Origin: Planctomycetota bacterium
GTDB lineage: Bacteria; Planctomycetota; Phycisphaerae; Phycisphaerales; UBA1924
Direction of reading: 5' to 3'
NCBI GenBank assembly: GCA_963204725.1
Contig: CAUJHH010000071.1
Location: forward strand, 1 to 48,439
DNA: 48,439 nucleotides
The number at the start of each line of letters is the position of its first letter. The stretch's first letter is position 1. Positions 8,609-16,225 of this stretch are shown piece by piece. The notes under the pieces were generated by a model, which was given only the letters and a program-made list of their open reading frames with translations, had not been told where the DNA came from and did no database searches. The position numbers and the translations under genes were made by a program.

Positions 8609-10432
8609 ATGTCACCATTCTGGACATTCGCGAGGGGGATGCTGAGGGACCGGACCGCGCTGGCTGGCGCGGTGGCCTTCGCGTTCATTTCGGCGGGCGG
8701 ACTGGGCGCTGGCCTGGTTGCGCTCAAGCCGATCCTTGAGAACATCATGACGCCGGGCGGGAGGCCGCTGCCGGAGATTGTGTCCGAGTTCAATCAGAAC
8801 AAGATTGTCGACGGGCGCGTGCCGCAGGGCCTGATCGATGCGTTGCCGACCGACCCTTTCCAGGGCGTGGTGTTGCTGATTGTCGGGCTGGGCCTGCTGA
8901 CGGTGATCGGCGGGGCGGCGAACTTTCTGCACGTGTACCTCTCGCTGACGGTGGTGCAGCGAACGGTGACGAGGATGCGCCGGGATCTGTTCCACAAGGT
9001 GGTGCGGCTGCCCTTGAAGGATGTGGTGGTTGAGGGGCCGAGCGACACGATCAGCCGCATCGTGAACGACACGGTGGCGGTCGGGGGCGGGTTGTCGGCG
9101 TTGGTTTCCAAGGCGCTGGCGCAGGTGACCAAGGGGATCGCGGGGTTCGTCGCGGCGCTGGTGCTCGACTGGCGGCTGACGCTGGTGTCGCTGGTGGTTG
9201 CGCCGCTGCTCTACACGGTGATCCGGAAACTGGGGAAGAAGATCCGGCGGGCGTCGCGGGCTGCGCTCGAGCAGCAGTCGGGGCTGTACGCGGCGACATC
9301 GGAGGCGCTGCAGGGCCTTCGCGTCGTGAAGGTCCACACCACGGAGCGGTACGAGGCGGGCCGCTTCCATCGCATCAACAAGGAGGCGATGCGTCAGGCG
9401 CTCAAGGTTCGGACGGCCCGCGCGCTCGCGAGCCCGCTGGTTGAGGTGCTGACGATCTTTGTGCTGGGCGGGCTCTCGCTGATCGCGATCAAGGCGATCA
9501 TCGATGGAGAGCTGGATCAGGCGGGGTTCATCGCGGTGCTTGGTGCGCTCGGGGCTGCGGGCGCATCGATGAAGCCGCTGACCGGGCTCTCGAACGACAT
9601 CCAGCAGGCGTCGGCGGCGGCGGAGCGTGTGATGTCGCTGATGAACGCGGCGCCGGAGCCGGGGCACGACCCCGAGCTCGAGCGTCTTGGGCGGCATGAA
9701 TCGACGATCGAGTTCAAGGATGTTCGATTCAGTTATCCGAACGCGCTGCGCCCGGCGCTCGACGGGGTGACGCTGCGGATCGAGCATGGCGAGACGATCG
9801 CTGTGGTGGGTCCGAATGGGTGCGGCAAGACGACGCTGCTCGCGCTTGTTCCCCGGTTGTTTGAGCCGCAGGAGGGCGTGATCGAGATCGACGGACGGGA
9901 CATCGTCTCGGTCTCGGTGCGTTCGCTGCGTCGGCAGATCGGGGTGGTGACGCAGGAGACGGTGCTGTTCCGCGGGACGATCCGATCGAACATCGCGTAT
10001 GGCGCGGAGAACGCGACCGAGGCGAGGATTCTGGATGCTGCGAAGCGGGCGCGGGCGGACGATTTCATCACGAAGCTGCCGAAGGGGTACGAGACATCTG
10101 TTGGCGAGCAAGGGCTGACGCTCTCGGGCGGTCAGCGTCAGCGTCTGGCGATCGCACGGGCGATCCTCCGCGATCCGGCGATTCTGATCCTCGATGAGGC
10201 GACGAGCATGATCGACGCGGACTCGGAGGCGAAGATCGCGGATGCGGTGGCGGAGTTCTCGGCGGGGCGGACGTGCCTGATTGTGGCGCACCGGCTCTCG
10301 ACGGTGGTCAACGCGGACCGGATCGTGGTGATGGATGCGGGGAAGATCGTGGATGTGGGGCGGCACGATGAGCTGCTGGACCGCTGCGAGGTGTATCAGT
10401 TGATCGCGCGGAAGCAGCTGGTGCCGGCGTAG
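8609..10432 (+). CDS. MsbA-like ABC exporter (fused membrane and ATPase domains)
   Basis: A ~607-residue half-transporter of the type IV ABC exporter class. The N-terminal membrane domain (~10-330) has hydrophobic helices such as AVAFAFISAGGLGAGLVAL and GVVLLIVGLGLLTVIGG. The ATPase domain contains Walker A VVGPNGCGKTTLL (near 398), signature LSGGQRQRLAIARAI (near 505), Walker B ILILDEATS (near 525) and the H-loop VAHRLSTV. It works as a homodimer at the inner membrane. MsbA homologues flip lipid A-core, and the neighbouring glycosyltransferase and heptose genes fit a lipid or glycan substrate. The ATG at 8609 is preceded by TATCAT ten bases upstream and no Shine-Dalgarno; an in-frame TTG at 8576 is an alternative. 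Confidence 0.88.
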   Translation: MSPFWTFARGMLRDRTALAGAVAFAFISAGGLGAGLVALKPILENIMTPGGRPLPEIVSEFNQNKIVDGRVPQGLIDALPTDPFQGVVLLIVGLGLLTVIGGAANFLHVYLSLTVVQRTVTRMRRDLFHKVVRLPLKDVVVEGPSDTISRIVNDTVAVGGGLSALVSKALAQVTKGIAGFVAALVLDWRLTLVSLVVAPLLYTVIRKLGKKIRRASRAALEQQSGLYAATSEALQGLRVVKVHTTERYEAGRFHRINKEAMRQALKVRTARALASPLVEVLTIFVLGGLSLIAIKAIIDGELDQAGFIAVLGALGAAGASMKPLTGLSNDIQQASAAAERVMSLMNAAPEPGHDPELERLGRHESTIEFKDVRFSYPNALRPALDGVTLRIEHGETIAVVGPNGCGKTTLLALVPRLFEPQEGVIEIDGRDIVSVSVRSLRRQIGVVTQETVLFRGTIRSNIAYGAENATEARILDAAKRARADDFITKLPKGYETSVGEQGLTLSGGQRQRLAIARAILRDPAILILDEATSMIDADSEAKIADAVAEFSAGRTCLIVAHRLSTVVNADRIVVMDAGKIVDVGRHDELLDRCEVYQLIARKQLVPA

Positions 10433-10438
10433 GTTTGC

Positions 10439-11227
10439 TCACGCGCGGGCGTCCAGCAGCCCCACCATCTCGCGTCCGTGCGGGACGATCCCGTTTTCGG
10501 CGACGAATGCGGCGAGATCGATCAGCGGCACCCATTCCACGCGTTCATATTCCCATGAGCCGCCGGTGATGCGGCGGTGGGCCTCTTCGAGGCCGATGAC
10601 GAGTCTCGCGCGCATCACGACGTCGTAGGAGCGGGCCTGTTCGTTGAGGACGACCATGACGGGGTCGCACGCGCCGAGCGACTCGGCTGGGAGGCCGACC
10701 TCTTCTTCCAGTTCGCGGGCCAGCACGCTTCGGAGGAGGATCGCATCGAAGTCCTGCCCGTCGCCGGGGGGGTCGATGCCGCCGGCGGGCGCGAACTCCC
10801 AGAGTCCGCCGTACATCCGGGTCTTGGCGGCGCGAAGCCCCATCAGGACGTGCTCGATGCCGCGCTGGTCGTGCGCGGTCATGATGCCGGTGAGGGCGAG
10901 CACGCGGACGTGCGCGGCCTCGGGGACGAACGGCGCGACGGCGAGGTGGCGGTATCGCTCCACCCGGCACACGAAGCGACCGGGCTCTTGGGCGGCGCAG
11001 ATGCGAGCGCCAGGCGCTGGGGGCGTCCACCCCTCGACGCACAGGAATGGCCCGTCGAAGAGGCGGTCGTTCCTGGCTTTCATGATGTCCCATGCGCGGT
11101 CGATCGCGTCGGAACTCGCGGATGGTGACGTGCTGATAGAGAATCGCAGCGCGGTTCCGGGCGCGAGCGGCCACACTCGGCATGCTGACGCCCGATGCTG
11201 CACGATGTCTCCGGTCGGTTCGATCAC
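10439..11227 (-). CDS. Nudix-fold hydrolase-like protein
   Basis: A 262-residue protein whose C-terminal half carries a Nudix-like box. GGIDPP begins the box and ARELEEEVGL supplies the REUxEExGU helix (RELEEEVG) that binds Mg. The distance between the two halves is longer than in the standard 23-residue box, so there is an insertion (GDGQDFDAILL). The N-terminal ~100 residues (RNDRLFDGPFLCVEGW) are like the extension in some Nudix proteins of unclear substrate. Family members hydrolyse a nucleoside diphosphate linked to another moiety; the substrate cannot be told. It starts with GTG at 11225-11227, last of the leftward gmhB-waaF-ybaB cluster, and stops six bases from the convergent ABC gene. 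Confidence 0.7.
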   Translation of the reverse strand: MIEPTGDIVQHRASACRVWPLAPGTALRFSISTSPSASSDAIDRAWDIMKARNDRLFDGPFLCVEGWTPPAPGARICAAQEPGRFVCRVERYRHLAVAPFVPEAAHVRVLALTGIMTAHDQRGIEHVLMGLRAAKTRMYGGLWEFAPAGGIDPPGDGQDFDAILLRSVLARELEEEVGLPAESLGACDPVMVVLNEQARSYDVVMRARLVIGLEEAHRRITGGSWEYERVEWVPLIDLAAFVAENGIVPHGREMVGLLDARA

Positions 11228-11299
11228 GGGAGGGGACTCATCGGCCTTTCCGACGGGCCGATGGCGGGGAGTTCCGGCGTCTGACCCGCAGAGAACAGG

Positions 11300-11683
11300 T
11301 TACCGGAGCAGCCCACCCAGCGAGACCCCGAGTTCTCCCGAGAGATCGGGGAGACCGAGGGCCTCGGCCTCGCGGCGGACGGCCTCCTGGGCCTTGGCGC
11401 GCGAGCGTGCGAGGGCGTCGTTGACGGCCTCGACGATGAGGGCGCTCGCCATGGCGCGATCGGCGTCGGTCGCGCCGATGCCGGCGCCGAGGGCTGGGGA
11501 GATCTCGATGGAGATGATGCGGAGGTCGCCGCTCGCGATGGCGCGGACGACGCCGCCTCCGGCCTCGCCGGTGACGCGGGTGCGTTCGAGTTCGGCGCGG
11601 ACGCGCTGGGCCGACTCGGCGAGTTTCTCCTTGTTCTTCATCAGGGCCGTGATCGCGCCGAGGGCTTTGAGATTGTCGAGCAT
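11300..11683 (-). CDS. YbaB/EbfC family nucleoid-associated protein
   Basis: A 127-residue protein matching YbaB/EbfC. The N-terminal helix runs MLDNLKALGAITALMKNKEKL and continues through AQRVRAELERTRVTGEAGGG. The family core follows: VVRAIASGDLRIISIEISPAL, with the G-V-x-v-x-xG-x-xx-v-x-I strand pattern, and the helix AVNDALARSRAKAQEAVRRE. YbaB proteins form dimers that bind DNA and are usually 100-115 residues, so this one has a slightly longer C-terminus. In many bacteria ybaB sits with dnaX and recR; here it lies in an LPS-type gene cluster, which is atypical. No clear ribosome-binding site is visible. Confidence 0.85.
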   Translation of the reverse strand: MLDNLKALGAITALMKNKEKLAESAQRVRAELERTRVTGEAGGGVVRAIASGDLRIISIEISPALGAGIGATDADRAMASALIVEAVNDALARSRAKAQEAVRREAEALGLPDLSGELGVSLGGLLR

Positions 11684-11725
11684 GGGATGGGGTCTTTCGT
11701 GAGTGGGCGGGAGATGGCGCGACGA

Positions 11726-12826
11726 TCAGCGGGGCGCGAGCAGCGAGTCCACCCCTGCCACCACGGACTCGGTCGTGATGCGTTCGATGCGGCAGCGCTC
11801 GGGGTGATCGTTGGCCATCTCTTCGGGCGGGAGCGACGGATCCGCGACGAGGATGAGTTCTTCGCCACCGGGGCGCGTCGGAATGGATGTCCAGCGATGA
11901 TCGGTCGGACCGAACATCGTGACCAGCGGCACGCCGAACGCGCCGGCGAGGTGGCGCGGCCCGGTGTCGTTCGTGACCATGATCGAGGCACGGCGGACCA
12001 CGCCCTTGAGCGAACCGAGCGTGACTCCGAGGTCGCAGAGCGCGGCGCAGCGGTCGCGGAGCGGCTCGCTGACGCCGTTGACAACTGCGCCGATGACGTC
12101 TCGCTCCGAGGGCGCGCCGTTGACGAGGACGCGCATGCCGTGGCGCTTGATCAGACGCTCGGCGACGCGGGCGAAGCGATCGGGGGGCCATCGCTTGGCG
12201 GGGTTGTTGCCGCCTGGGTTGAGGATCGCGAGGCGCTCGCCTGCTTCGACGCCTGCGGCGGCGAGGAGATCGCTTGCGCCTCGTTCCTGTTCGGCTGTGA
12301 CGGCGAGTTCGAGCATCGAATCGGGCGGGAGGAACTCGGCGTCGTGGCCGATGATGCCGAGGAGGGCGCAGGCGGCGCGGTGGTAGTAGAGGCACGCGGG
12401 GATGGCGGCCCAGGAGCCGTCGGCGCGCCTGGGGGCTTGCAGTCGTTCGGTGAGCAGGAGCCCGCGCCCGTCGCGCTCGTAGCCGATGCGCCTGGGGATG
12501 CCGGCGATGCGGGTGATGAGTGCGGTCGAGAACGAGTTGGTGAGGAGGAGGGCGGTGTCGTAGCGCCGTGGGCGGACCTTGGCGGCGACGAACTTGGGCC
12601 CCATGACGCCCGAAGCCCTGGCGGTGTGGATCTCGTCGAACGAGTCGAGCCCGGCGAGGACCTCATCAACGCCGGGTTTGGCGAGGACGCCGATCAGGAT
12701 GCCGGGCATGTGCCGACGGATCAGGCGGAGGACGGGTGTGGCCATCACGGCGTCGCCGACCCAGGAGGGGCAGACGACGAGCAGGCGGAGTGTCTTCGAC
12801 GGGTTGGCCTTCAATGGAGCGTCCAC
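11726..12826 (-). CDS. waaF: ADP-heptose:LPS heptosyltransferase (WaaF-like, GT9)
   Basis: A 366-residue glycosyltransferase of family GT9. The N-terminus TLRLLVVCPSWVGDAVMATPVLRLI is the classical WaaF/WaaC opening. The C-terminal donor site includes MVTNDTGPRHLAGAFGVPLVTMFGPTDHRWT, with the conserved D-SGP-H and FG-TdP-like motifs. It transfers heptose from ADP-heptose to the inner core of LPS on the cytoplasmic face. The gmhB homologue two genes upstream would supply the heptose precursor, which supports the call. The start codon is GTG at 12824-12826. WaaF versus WaaC or another GT9 cannot be separated by eye. Confidence 0.85.
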   Translation of the reverse strand: MDAPLKANPSKTLRLLVVCPSWVGDAVMATPVLRLIRRHMPGILIGVLAKPGVDEVLAGLDSFDEIHTARASGVMGPKFVAAKVRPRRYDTALLLTNSFSTALITRIAGIPRRIGYERDGRGLLLTERLQAPRRADGSWAAIPACLYYHRAACALLGIIGHDAEFLPPDSMLELAVTAEQERGASDLLAAAGVEAGERLAILNPGGNNPAKRWPPDRFARVAERLIKRHGMRVLVNGAPSERDVIGAVVNGVSEPLRDRCAALCDLGVTLGSLKGVVRRASIMVTNDTGPRHLAGAFGVPLVTMFGPTDHRWTSIPTRPGGEELILVADPSLPPEEMANDHPERCRIERITTESVVAGVDSLLAPR

Positions 12827-12889
12827 GCGAGGGGCATTGTTTACCCGATCCTTGCTCGTCGCGCTGCTCGCGCCGGATTCGAGCGGGAT

Positions 12890-13264
12890 TCAGGTGGGGT
12901 TGTGCTCGCCTCGCCATGATGAGTCGTCGTCCCAGTCGCTGTCCGGCCCGTCGCTCTCGTCATCGGGGTGGGGATCGATCCAGAGTCGTTGGCCGGGGTT
13001 GTGGCGTGAGAACCACGCGCCCGTCAACCGGCGGAGTTCTGCGGCGAGCCCGACCGCGACGAGCCGATTGCCCTCCACCAGCGCGGTGACGCCTTTGTCG
13101 TCGGCATCGATGGAGATGAGCGGCACACCCGTGCGTTCGGCGATTGCCTCCGCGCTGGCGATGACCATGTCGTGCACGGCACGATCGGCGAGGATCCCGG
13201 GCGCGGATGCGTTGAGGCGCACGCGCGTCGATCCGGGGCGGGTTGGCGATTCGTCGTCGCTCAC
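12890..13264 (-). CDS. small acidic-tailed protein translationally coupled to gmhB
   Basis: A 124-residue protein with no recognised family. It begins VSDDESPTRPGSTRVRLNAS and contains DRAVHDMVIASAEAIAERTG, a likely amphipathic helix, followed by strand-like ISIDADDKGVTALVEGNRLVAV. The pattern suggests a small alpha/beta domain. The C-terminus is strongly acidic with Trp (DDESDGPDSDWDDDSSW). The GTG start at 13262-13264 overlaps the TGA stop of gmhB (GTGA), which indicates translational coupling. The frame can be read further upstream, but that part is only the shadow of gmhB. Its place between gmhB and waaF hints at an envelope-related role without proving one. Confidence 0.65.
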   Translation of the reverse strand: MSDDESPTRPGSTRVRLNASAPGILADRAVHDMVIASAEAIAERTGVPLISIDADDKGVTALVEGNRLVAVGLAAELRRLTGAWFSRHNPGQRLWIDPHPDDESDGPDSDWDDDSSWRGEHNPT

Positions 13265-13818
13265 GAACCGAGGATAACGCGCGAAGCGGCGCGGAGATCG
13301 GGGAGCGGCTGATCGGGGCCGACGCGGAGGCATCGATCGGGGGAGATTCCAGACGCCAGGCCTGCATCGATATCGCGCTGGGCATCCCCGATGAGCCAAG
13401 AGCGTGAGAGGTCCAGATCGAGTTCGCTCGCTGCGGCGAGGATCATGCCGGGCGAGGGCTTGCGCCAAGCGTGCTCGGTGTTGAACGGAGGGACGGTGCC
13501 CTTGGGGTGGTAGGGGCAGGAATAGATGCGTTCGATCAACCGTCGCCCGTTCACGGTGAGCAGCTCGTGCAGGCGTGCGTTGGTTTGCTCGACATCGTCG
13601 ATCGTGCCGACGCCGCGGGCGACCAGCCCCTGATTGGTCACCACGATCAATACGAAACCCGCGTTCGCCATGTGTTCGCATGCATCTCGAACACCGGGAA
13701 GCAGGCGGACGAATGCCGGGGAGCAGAGGTCGCCGGGGGGGGTGCCGACCTCTTTCCAGGGGAGATCCCGGTTTTCAATCAGGGTGTCGTCTCGGTCGAG
13801 GAAGATCGCGGTTCGCAC
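13261..13818 (-). CDS. gmhB: GmhB-like HAD phosphatase (D-glycero-beta-D-manno-heptose 1,7-bisphosphate 7-phosphatase)
   Basis: A 185-residue HAD-superfamily phosphatase of the histidinol-phosphatase/GmhB type. Motif I is FLDRDDTL (D8, D10), motif II VVTNQG (T61), motif III KPSPGM, and SWLIGDAQRDI supplies motif IV. GmhB removes the 7-phosphate from heptose bisphosphate during ADP-heptose synthesis, and the waaF homologue downstream supports this role. The zinc loop is unusual: C101 and H104 (CPYHP) are present, but the second CxC seen in E. coli GmhB is HAW here (H117, W119), so zinc binding may be altered or lost. It starts with GTG at 13816-13818, with CATAAT five bases upstream and no ribosome-binding site. 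It heads the leftward cluster. Confidence 0.82.
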   Translation of the reverse strand: MRTAIFLDRDDTLIENRDLPWKEVGTPPGDLCSPAFVRLLPGVRDACEHMANAGFVLIVVTNQGLVARGVGTIDDVEQTNARLHELLTVNGRRLIERIYSCPYHPKGTVPPFNTEHAWRKPSPGMILAAASELDLDLSRSWLIGDAQRDIDAGLASGISPDRCLRVGPDQPLPDLRAASRVILGS

Positions 13819-13823
13819 GCGGC

Positions 13824-13852
13824 ATTATGGGCATGCCGCGCGGGGATGCCCA
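13824..13852 (-). promoter_or_regulatory. candidate promoter of gmhB, near-leaderless
   Basis: On the minus strand TGGGCA (13847-13852) and CATAAT (13824-13829) are separated by 17 bases. The -10 ends five bases before the GTG start of gmhB, so the transcript would begin at about the start codon. Confidence 0.4.
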
Positions 13853-13910
13853 CCACGGGGGATGCGATGGTGTGATCGTCACTGGGGGGTCACCGTTGGG
13901 GGTCCAAATC

Positions 13911-13939
13911 GGAACGCGAAGCGATCCAGCACGTATAAC
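13911..13939 (+). promoter_or_regulatory. candidate promoter of the first PVY-repeat protein
   Basis: GGAACG (13911-13916) and TATAAC (13934-13939) are 17 bases apart, about 25 bases before the ATG at 13964. The GGAAC -35 is the type used by many ECF sigma factors, while TATAAC resembles a housekeeping -10, so the responsible sigma factor is unclear. Confidence 0.35.
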
Positions 13940-13963
13940 CAAGACGGAGAAAGGGGGTGGGTC

Positions 13964-15145
13964 ATGAAGATCCCCCTTGCACGCTTGAACGGCCGGACAT
14001 CTCTCGTGACACAAACGACGCTGGCGATCGCGCTCCTTGCGGGCGCTCCGCTGGCGAACGCTCAGGACCAGTTCCGATTCGGTAACTCCTCCGTCGGTCG
14101 CGCGGACGAGGGCCGTGGTGGCTCCTCGTCGCGCGCTTCCGCCGACCGGGCTTCGGCAAGCCGCGGAGCGAGCCGCATCGATTCCAACGCCGGGGCGCGC
14201 ACGATCAGCCGCCCCACTACGTTCGATCGGGCTCCTAGCTTCGGGCGCACGGGGCTGGGCGCGACGAACTCGAACGCACGCTCGGGCGCGGATCGCTCGC
14301 GGAACGAAGGCGGCAGGGGGAACGACCGTGGCGGCTCGGGCCGCTCTGCGATCGACCCCGATGGCGATGGGATCGGCATGCGCAATCCCGGCTCGTCGCG
14401 CGATCGCGACAACCGGAACAACGATCGCGGGCGCAACGACTACGACCGGCACGACGATCGGTATGGACATGACCGCGGAGACAACGACAACTTCCGGTTC
14501 CGGCTCTCGCTCGGCTCAACCTGGTCGAGTTGCTCGTACGGGTGCGGCTCGTCGTGCTCGCACGTCTCTCGGTCCTACGGCACCTGCGGCGTGAGCGGGT
14601 ACCGCTGCGGCGCGTGCGATGCGTGCCTCGGGTATGGGACAAGGTCGACGCGGGTGGTGTATGCCAACTCGTCGTGGTCCGATCCCTGGGCAACGCCCTA
14701 CGTCGAGCCGATCATCATCCAGCCGGTGTATGTCGAGCCGGTGGTTGTGGTGCCACAGACCGTGGTGCAGCCGGTGTATGTGCAGCAGGTCCCTGTGATC
14801 GTCTATGCAACGACGGACGTTTCGAACGCCATTCTCGCGGCGGACGCCGGCGCGCACGCGCGTGCGATCTCGCTGATGCGGGCGTACGCGGCGCAGCACG
14901 GGCGACTGCCCGACATCGGCGAGCTTGGCCCGGCAGCGAGAGCCTCGCTCCACGCGGTGTGGCGGACCTACGAGCGGGCGGCGTTGACGCCGGGCGCGAA
15001 CGCGGACACATACTTCATGCTCGGTGCGACCCGCGCCCTGCGTGGAGACCGGGAGCTGGCGATCGACGCCTTTGAGGCCGCGCTCGCGTGGGGCGAGACG
15101 GATCCTTCGAGCGATCGCCTGCGCACCTGGTTGAAGGGGCCATGA
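13964..15145 (+). CDS. secreted PVY-repeat protein with Arg/Asp- and Cys-rich segments and TPR-like C-terminus
   Basis: A 393-residue exported protein, family not recognised. A signal peptide is clear (TTLAIALLAGAPLANAQDQ, cleavage after ANA). Residues ~35-175 are low complexity, rich in Arg, Ser, Asn, Gly and Asp (RDRDNRNNDRGRNDYDRHDD). A Cys-rich stretch follows, with about eight cysteines (SSCSYGCGSSCS, CGVSGYRCGACDAC), then Pro/Val/Tyr repeats (IIQPVYVEPVVVVPQ). The last ~110 residues (SNAILAADAGAHARAISLMRAY to ADTYFMLGATRALRGDRELAID) look like a TPR-type helical domain. The next gene has the same signal peptide, PVY and C-terminal arrangement, so the two are tandem paralogues. A strong AGGGGGTGG ribosome site precedes the ATG. 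Confidence 0.75.
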   Translation: MKIPLARLNGRTSLVTQTTLAIALLAGAPLANAQDQFRFGNSSVGRADEGRGGSSSRASADRASASRGASRIDSNAGARTISRPTTFDRAPSFGRTGLGATNSNARSGADRSRNEGGRGNDRGGSGRSAIDPDGDGIGMRNPGSSRDRDNRNNDRGRNDYDRHDDRYGHDRGDNDNFRFRLSLGSTWSSCSYGCGSSCSHVSRSYGTCGVSGYRCGACDACLGYGTRSTRVVYANSSWSDPWATPYVEPIIIQPVYVEPVVVVPQTVVQPVYVQQVPVIVYATTDVSNAILAADAGAHARAISLMRAYAAQHGRLPDIGELGPAARASLHAVWRTYERAALTPGANADTYFMLGATRALRGDRELAIDAFEAALAWGETDPSSDRLRTWLKGP

Positions 15146-15277
15146 TCGGCGGCGCGCGGGCCGAGCCGGGCCGCTCTGTAACAACGTGAATCGAGAACGC
15201 ATCCCAGGGACCGATTTGTGTGAACAACTGGTGCCCCTGGGGATTCGGAACGGGATGGACACTTTCGGAGCACAGCC

Positions 15278-16123
15278 ATGTCTGGTGTGAAGGGAAAGCG
15301 CAACGTCTTGCTGGCCACCTCGATCGCTCTGTGCGGTCTGGCGGCGTCGCCGGCGATGGCCGACGGCCGGCACGGATCTCGCGGCGGATGGGATCGCGGG
15401 TGTGGCGACAGCTTTTCGTACTCCTCCTGGGGCTCGTCGCGCGGATCGAGTTTCTCGATCTCGATCGGCTCTGGATGGAATGACTGCTATCAGCCGCGGC
15501 GGGTGTACTGCCCACCTCCCGTGGTGTACTCGCGTCCGGTGTATTACTCCGCGCCGGTCGTGGCGTGCCCGCCCCCCGTGGTGATCTCGCGTCCGGTGGT
15601 CTACACGCAGCCCGTGGTGTACACGCAGCCGGTGTATGTCGAACCCGTTCGCGTGGTGCAGCAGCCGGTGATCCAGCAGGCAGCGGTGCAGCAGGCGACG
15701 TATCAGCCGGTGTACCAGCCGGCCCCGGCGATCCAGAGCCCCGCTCCGGCGGCGCTCTCATCCGGATCGTCGGTCGCGTCGACGGCGAACTCCGCATCCG
15801 AGGATCTGACTCGTGCCCTTGCAGCGGCGAATCAGGGCGAGGACCGGCGCGCGGTGGAGTTGATGCGCGCGTACTTCCGGATCTATGCGACGCCTCCGGG
15901 CGGTCTGGTGCTCTCGCGTCCGATGCTCGAGCGTCTCGAGGGGGCGTACGCCCGACGCTGCGAGCTGGAGGAGCCATCGGCGGACACGTACTTCGTGCTC
16001 GCCACGCTGCGAGGGTTGCTCGGCAACGCGCAGGGCGCGATCGCGGCCCTTGATGCCGGCAAGGCCTGGGGCGACCGTGATGCCTCGGCGGATCAGGTGC
16101 GTGCCTGGCTCGAGAGCCGATAA
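15278..16123 (+). CDS. second secreted PVY-repeat protein, paralogue of the upstream gene
   Basis: A 281-residue exported protein with signal peptide (LLATSIALCGLAASPAMADG). A short Ser/Gly region (SFSYSSWGSSRGSSFSISIG) is followed by ~90 residues of Pro/Val/Tyr/Gln repeats such as VVYTQPVVYTQPVYVEPV and QQPVIQQAAVQQATYQPVY. The C-terminal ~110 residues (EDLTRALAAANQGEDRRAVE, ELMRAYFR, ADTYFVLATLRGLLGNAQGA) align with the end of the previous protein, including the shared ADTYF and AWG-D segments. It lacks that protein's Arg/Asp-rich and Cys-rich parts. GGAG lies seven bases before the ATG. The proline repeats suggest an extended cell-wall or surface spacer and the TPR-like end suggests binding; both are inferences. 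Confidence 0.75.
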   Translation: MSGVKGKRNVLLATSIALCGLAASPAMADGRHGSRGGWDRGCGDSFSYSSWGSSRGSSFSISIGSGWNDCYQPRRVYCPPPVVYSRPVYYSAPVVACPPPVVISRPVVYTQPVVYTQPVYVEPVRVVQQPVIQQAAVQQATYQPVYQPAPAIQSPAPAALSSGSSVASTANSASEDLTRALAAANQGEDRRAVELMRAYFRIYATPPGGLVLSRPMLERLEGAYARRCELEEPSADTYFVLATLRGLLGNAQGAIAALDAGKAWGDRDASADQVRAWLESR

Positions 16124-16155
16124 GCACCCGTTTCGGAGTCAGATTCGTCAACCGC

Positions 16156-16186
16156 CGCCCCGGGCCGCCCCGGGGCGTTCCATTTC
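16156..16186 (+). terminator. probable terminator after the PVY-repeat pair
   Basis: CGCCCCGG (16156-16163) pairs with CCGGGGCG (16170-16177) over a six-base loop, followed by TTCCATTT. The stem is GC-rich but the T tract is interrupted. Confidence 0.45.
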
Positions 16187-16225
16187 CGGGTCGAGTGTGC
16201 GATACTGTGGTCGATACGTCCACCG

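Noticed and set aside
8612..10366. 584-codon minus-strand open frame opposite the ABC exporter
   Set aside because: Arg/His/Gln-rich shadow; all ABC motifs are on the plus strand.
13265..13681. Upstream extension of the small acidic protein
   Set aside because: The extra residues lie within gmhB in another frame; the GTG overlapping the gmhB stop is a much better start.
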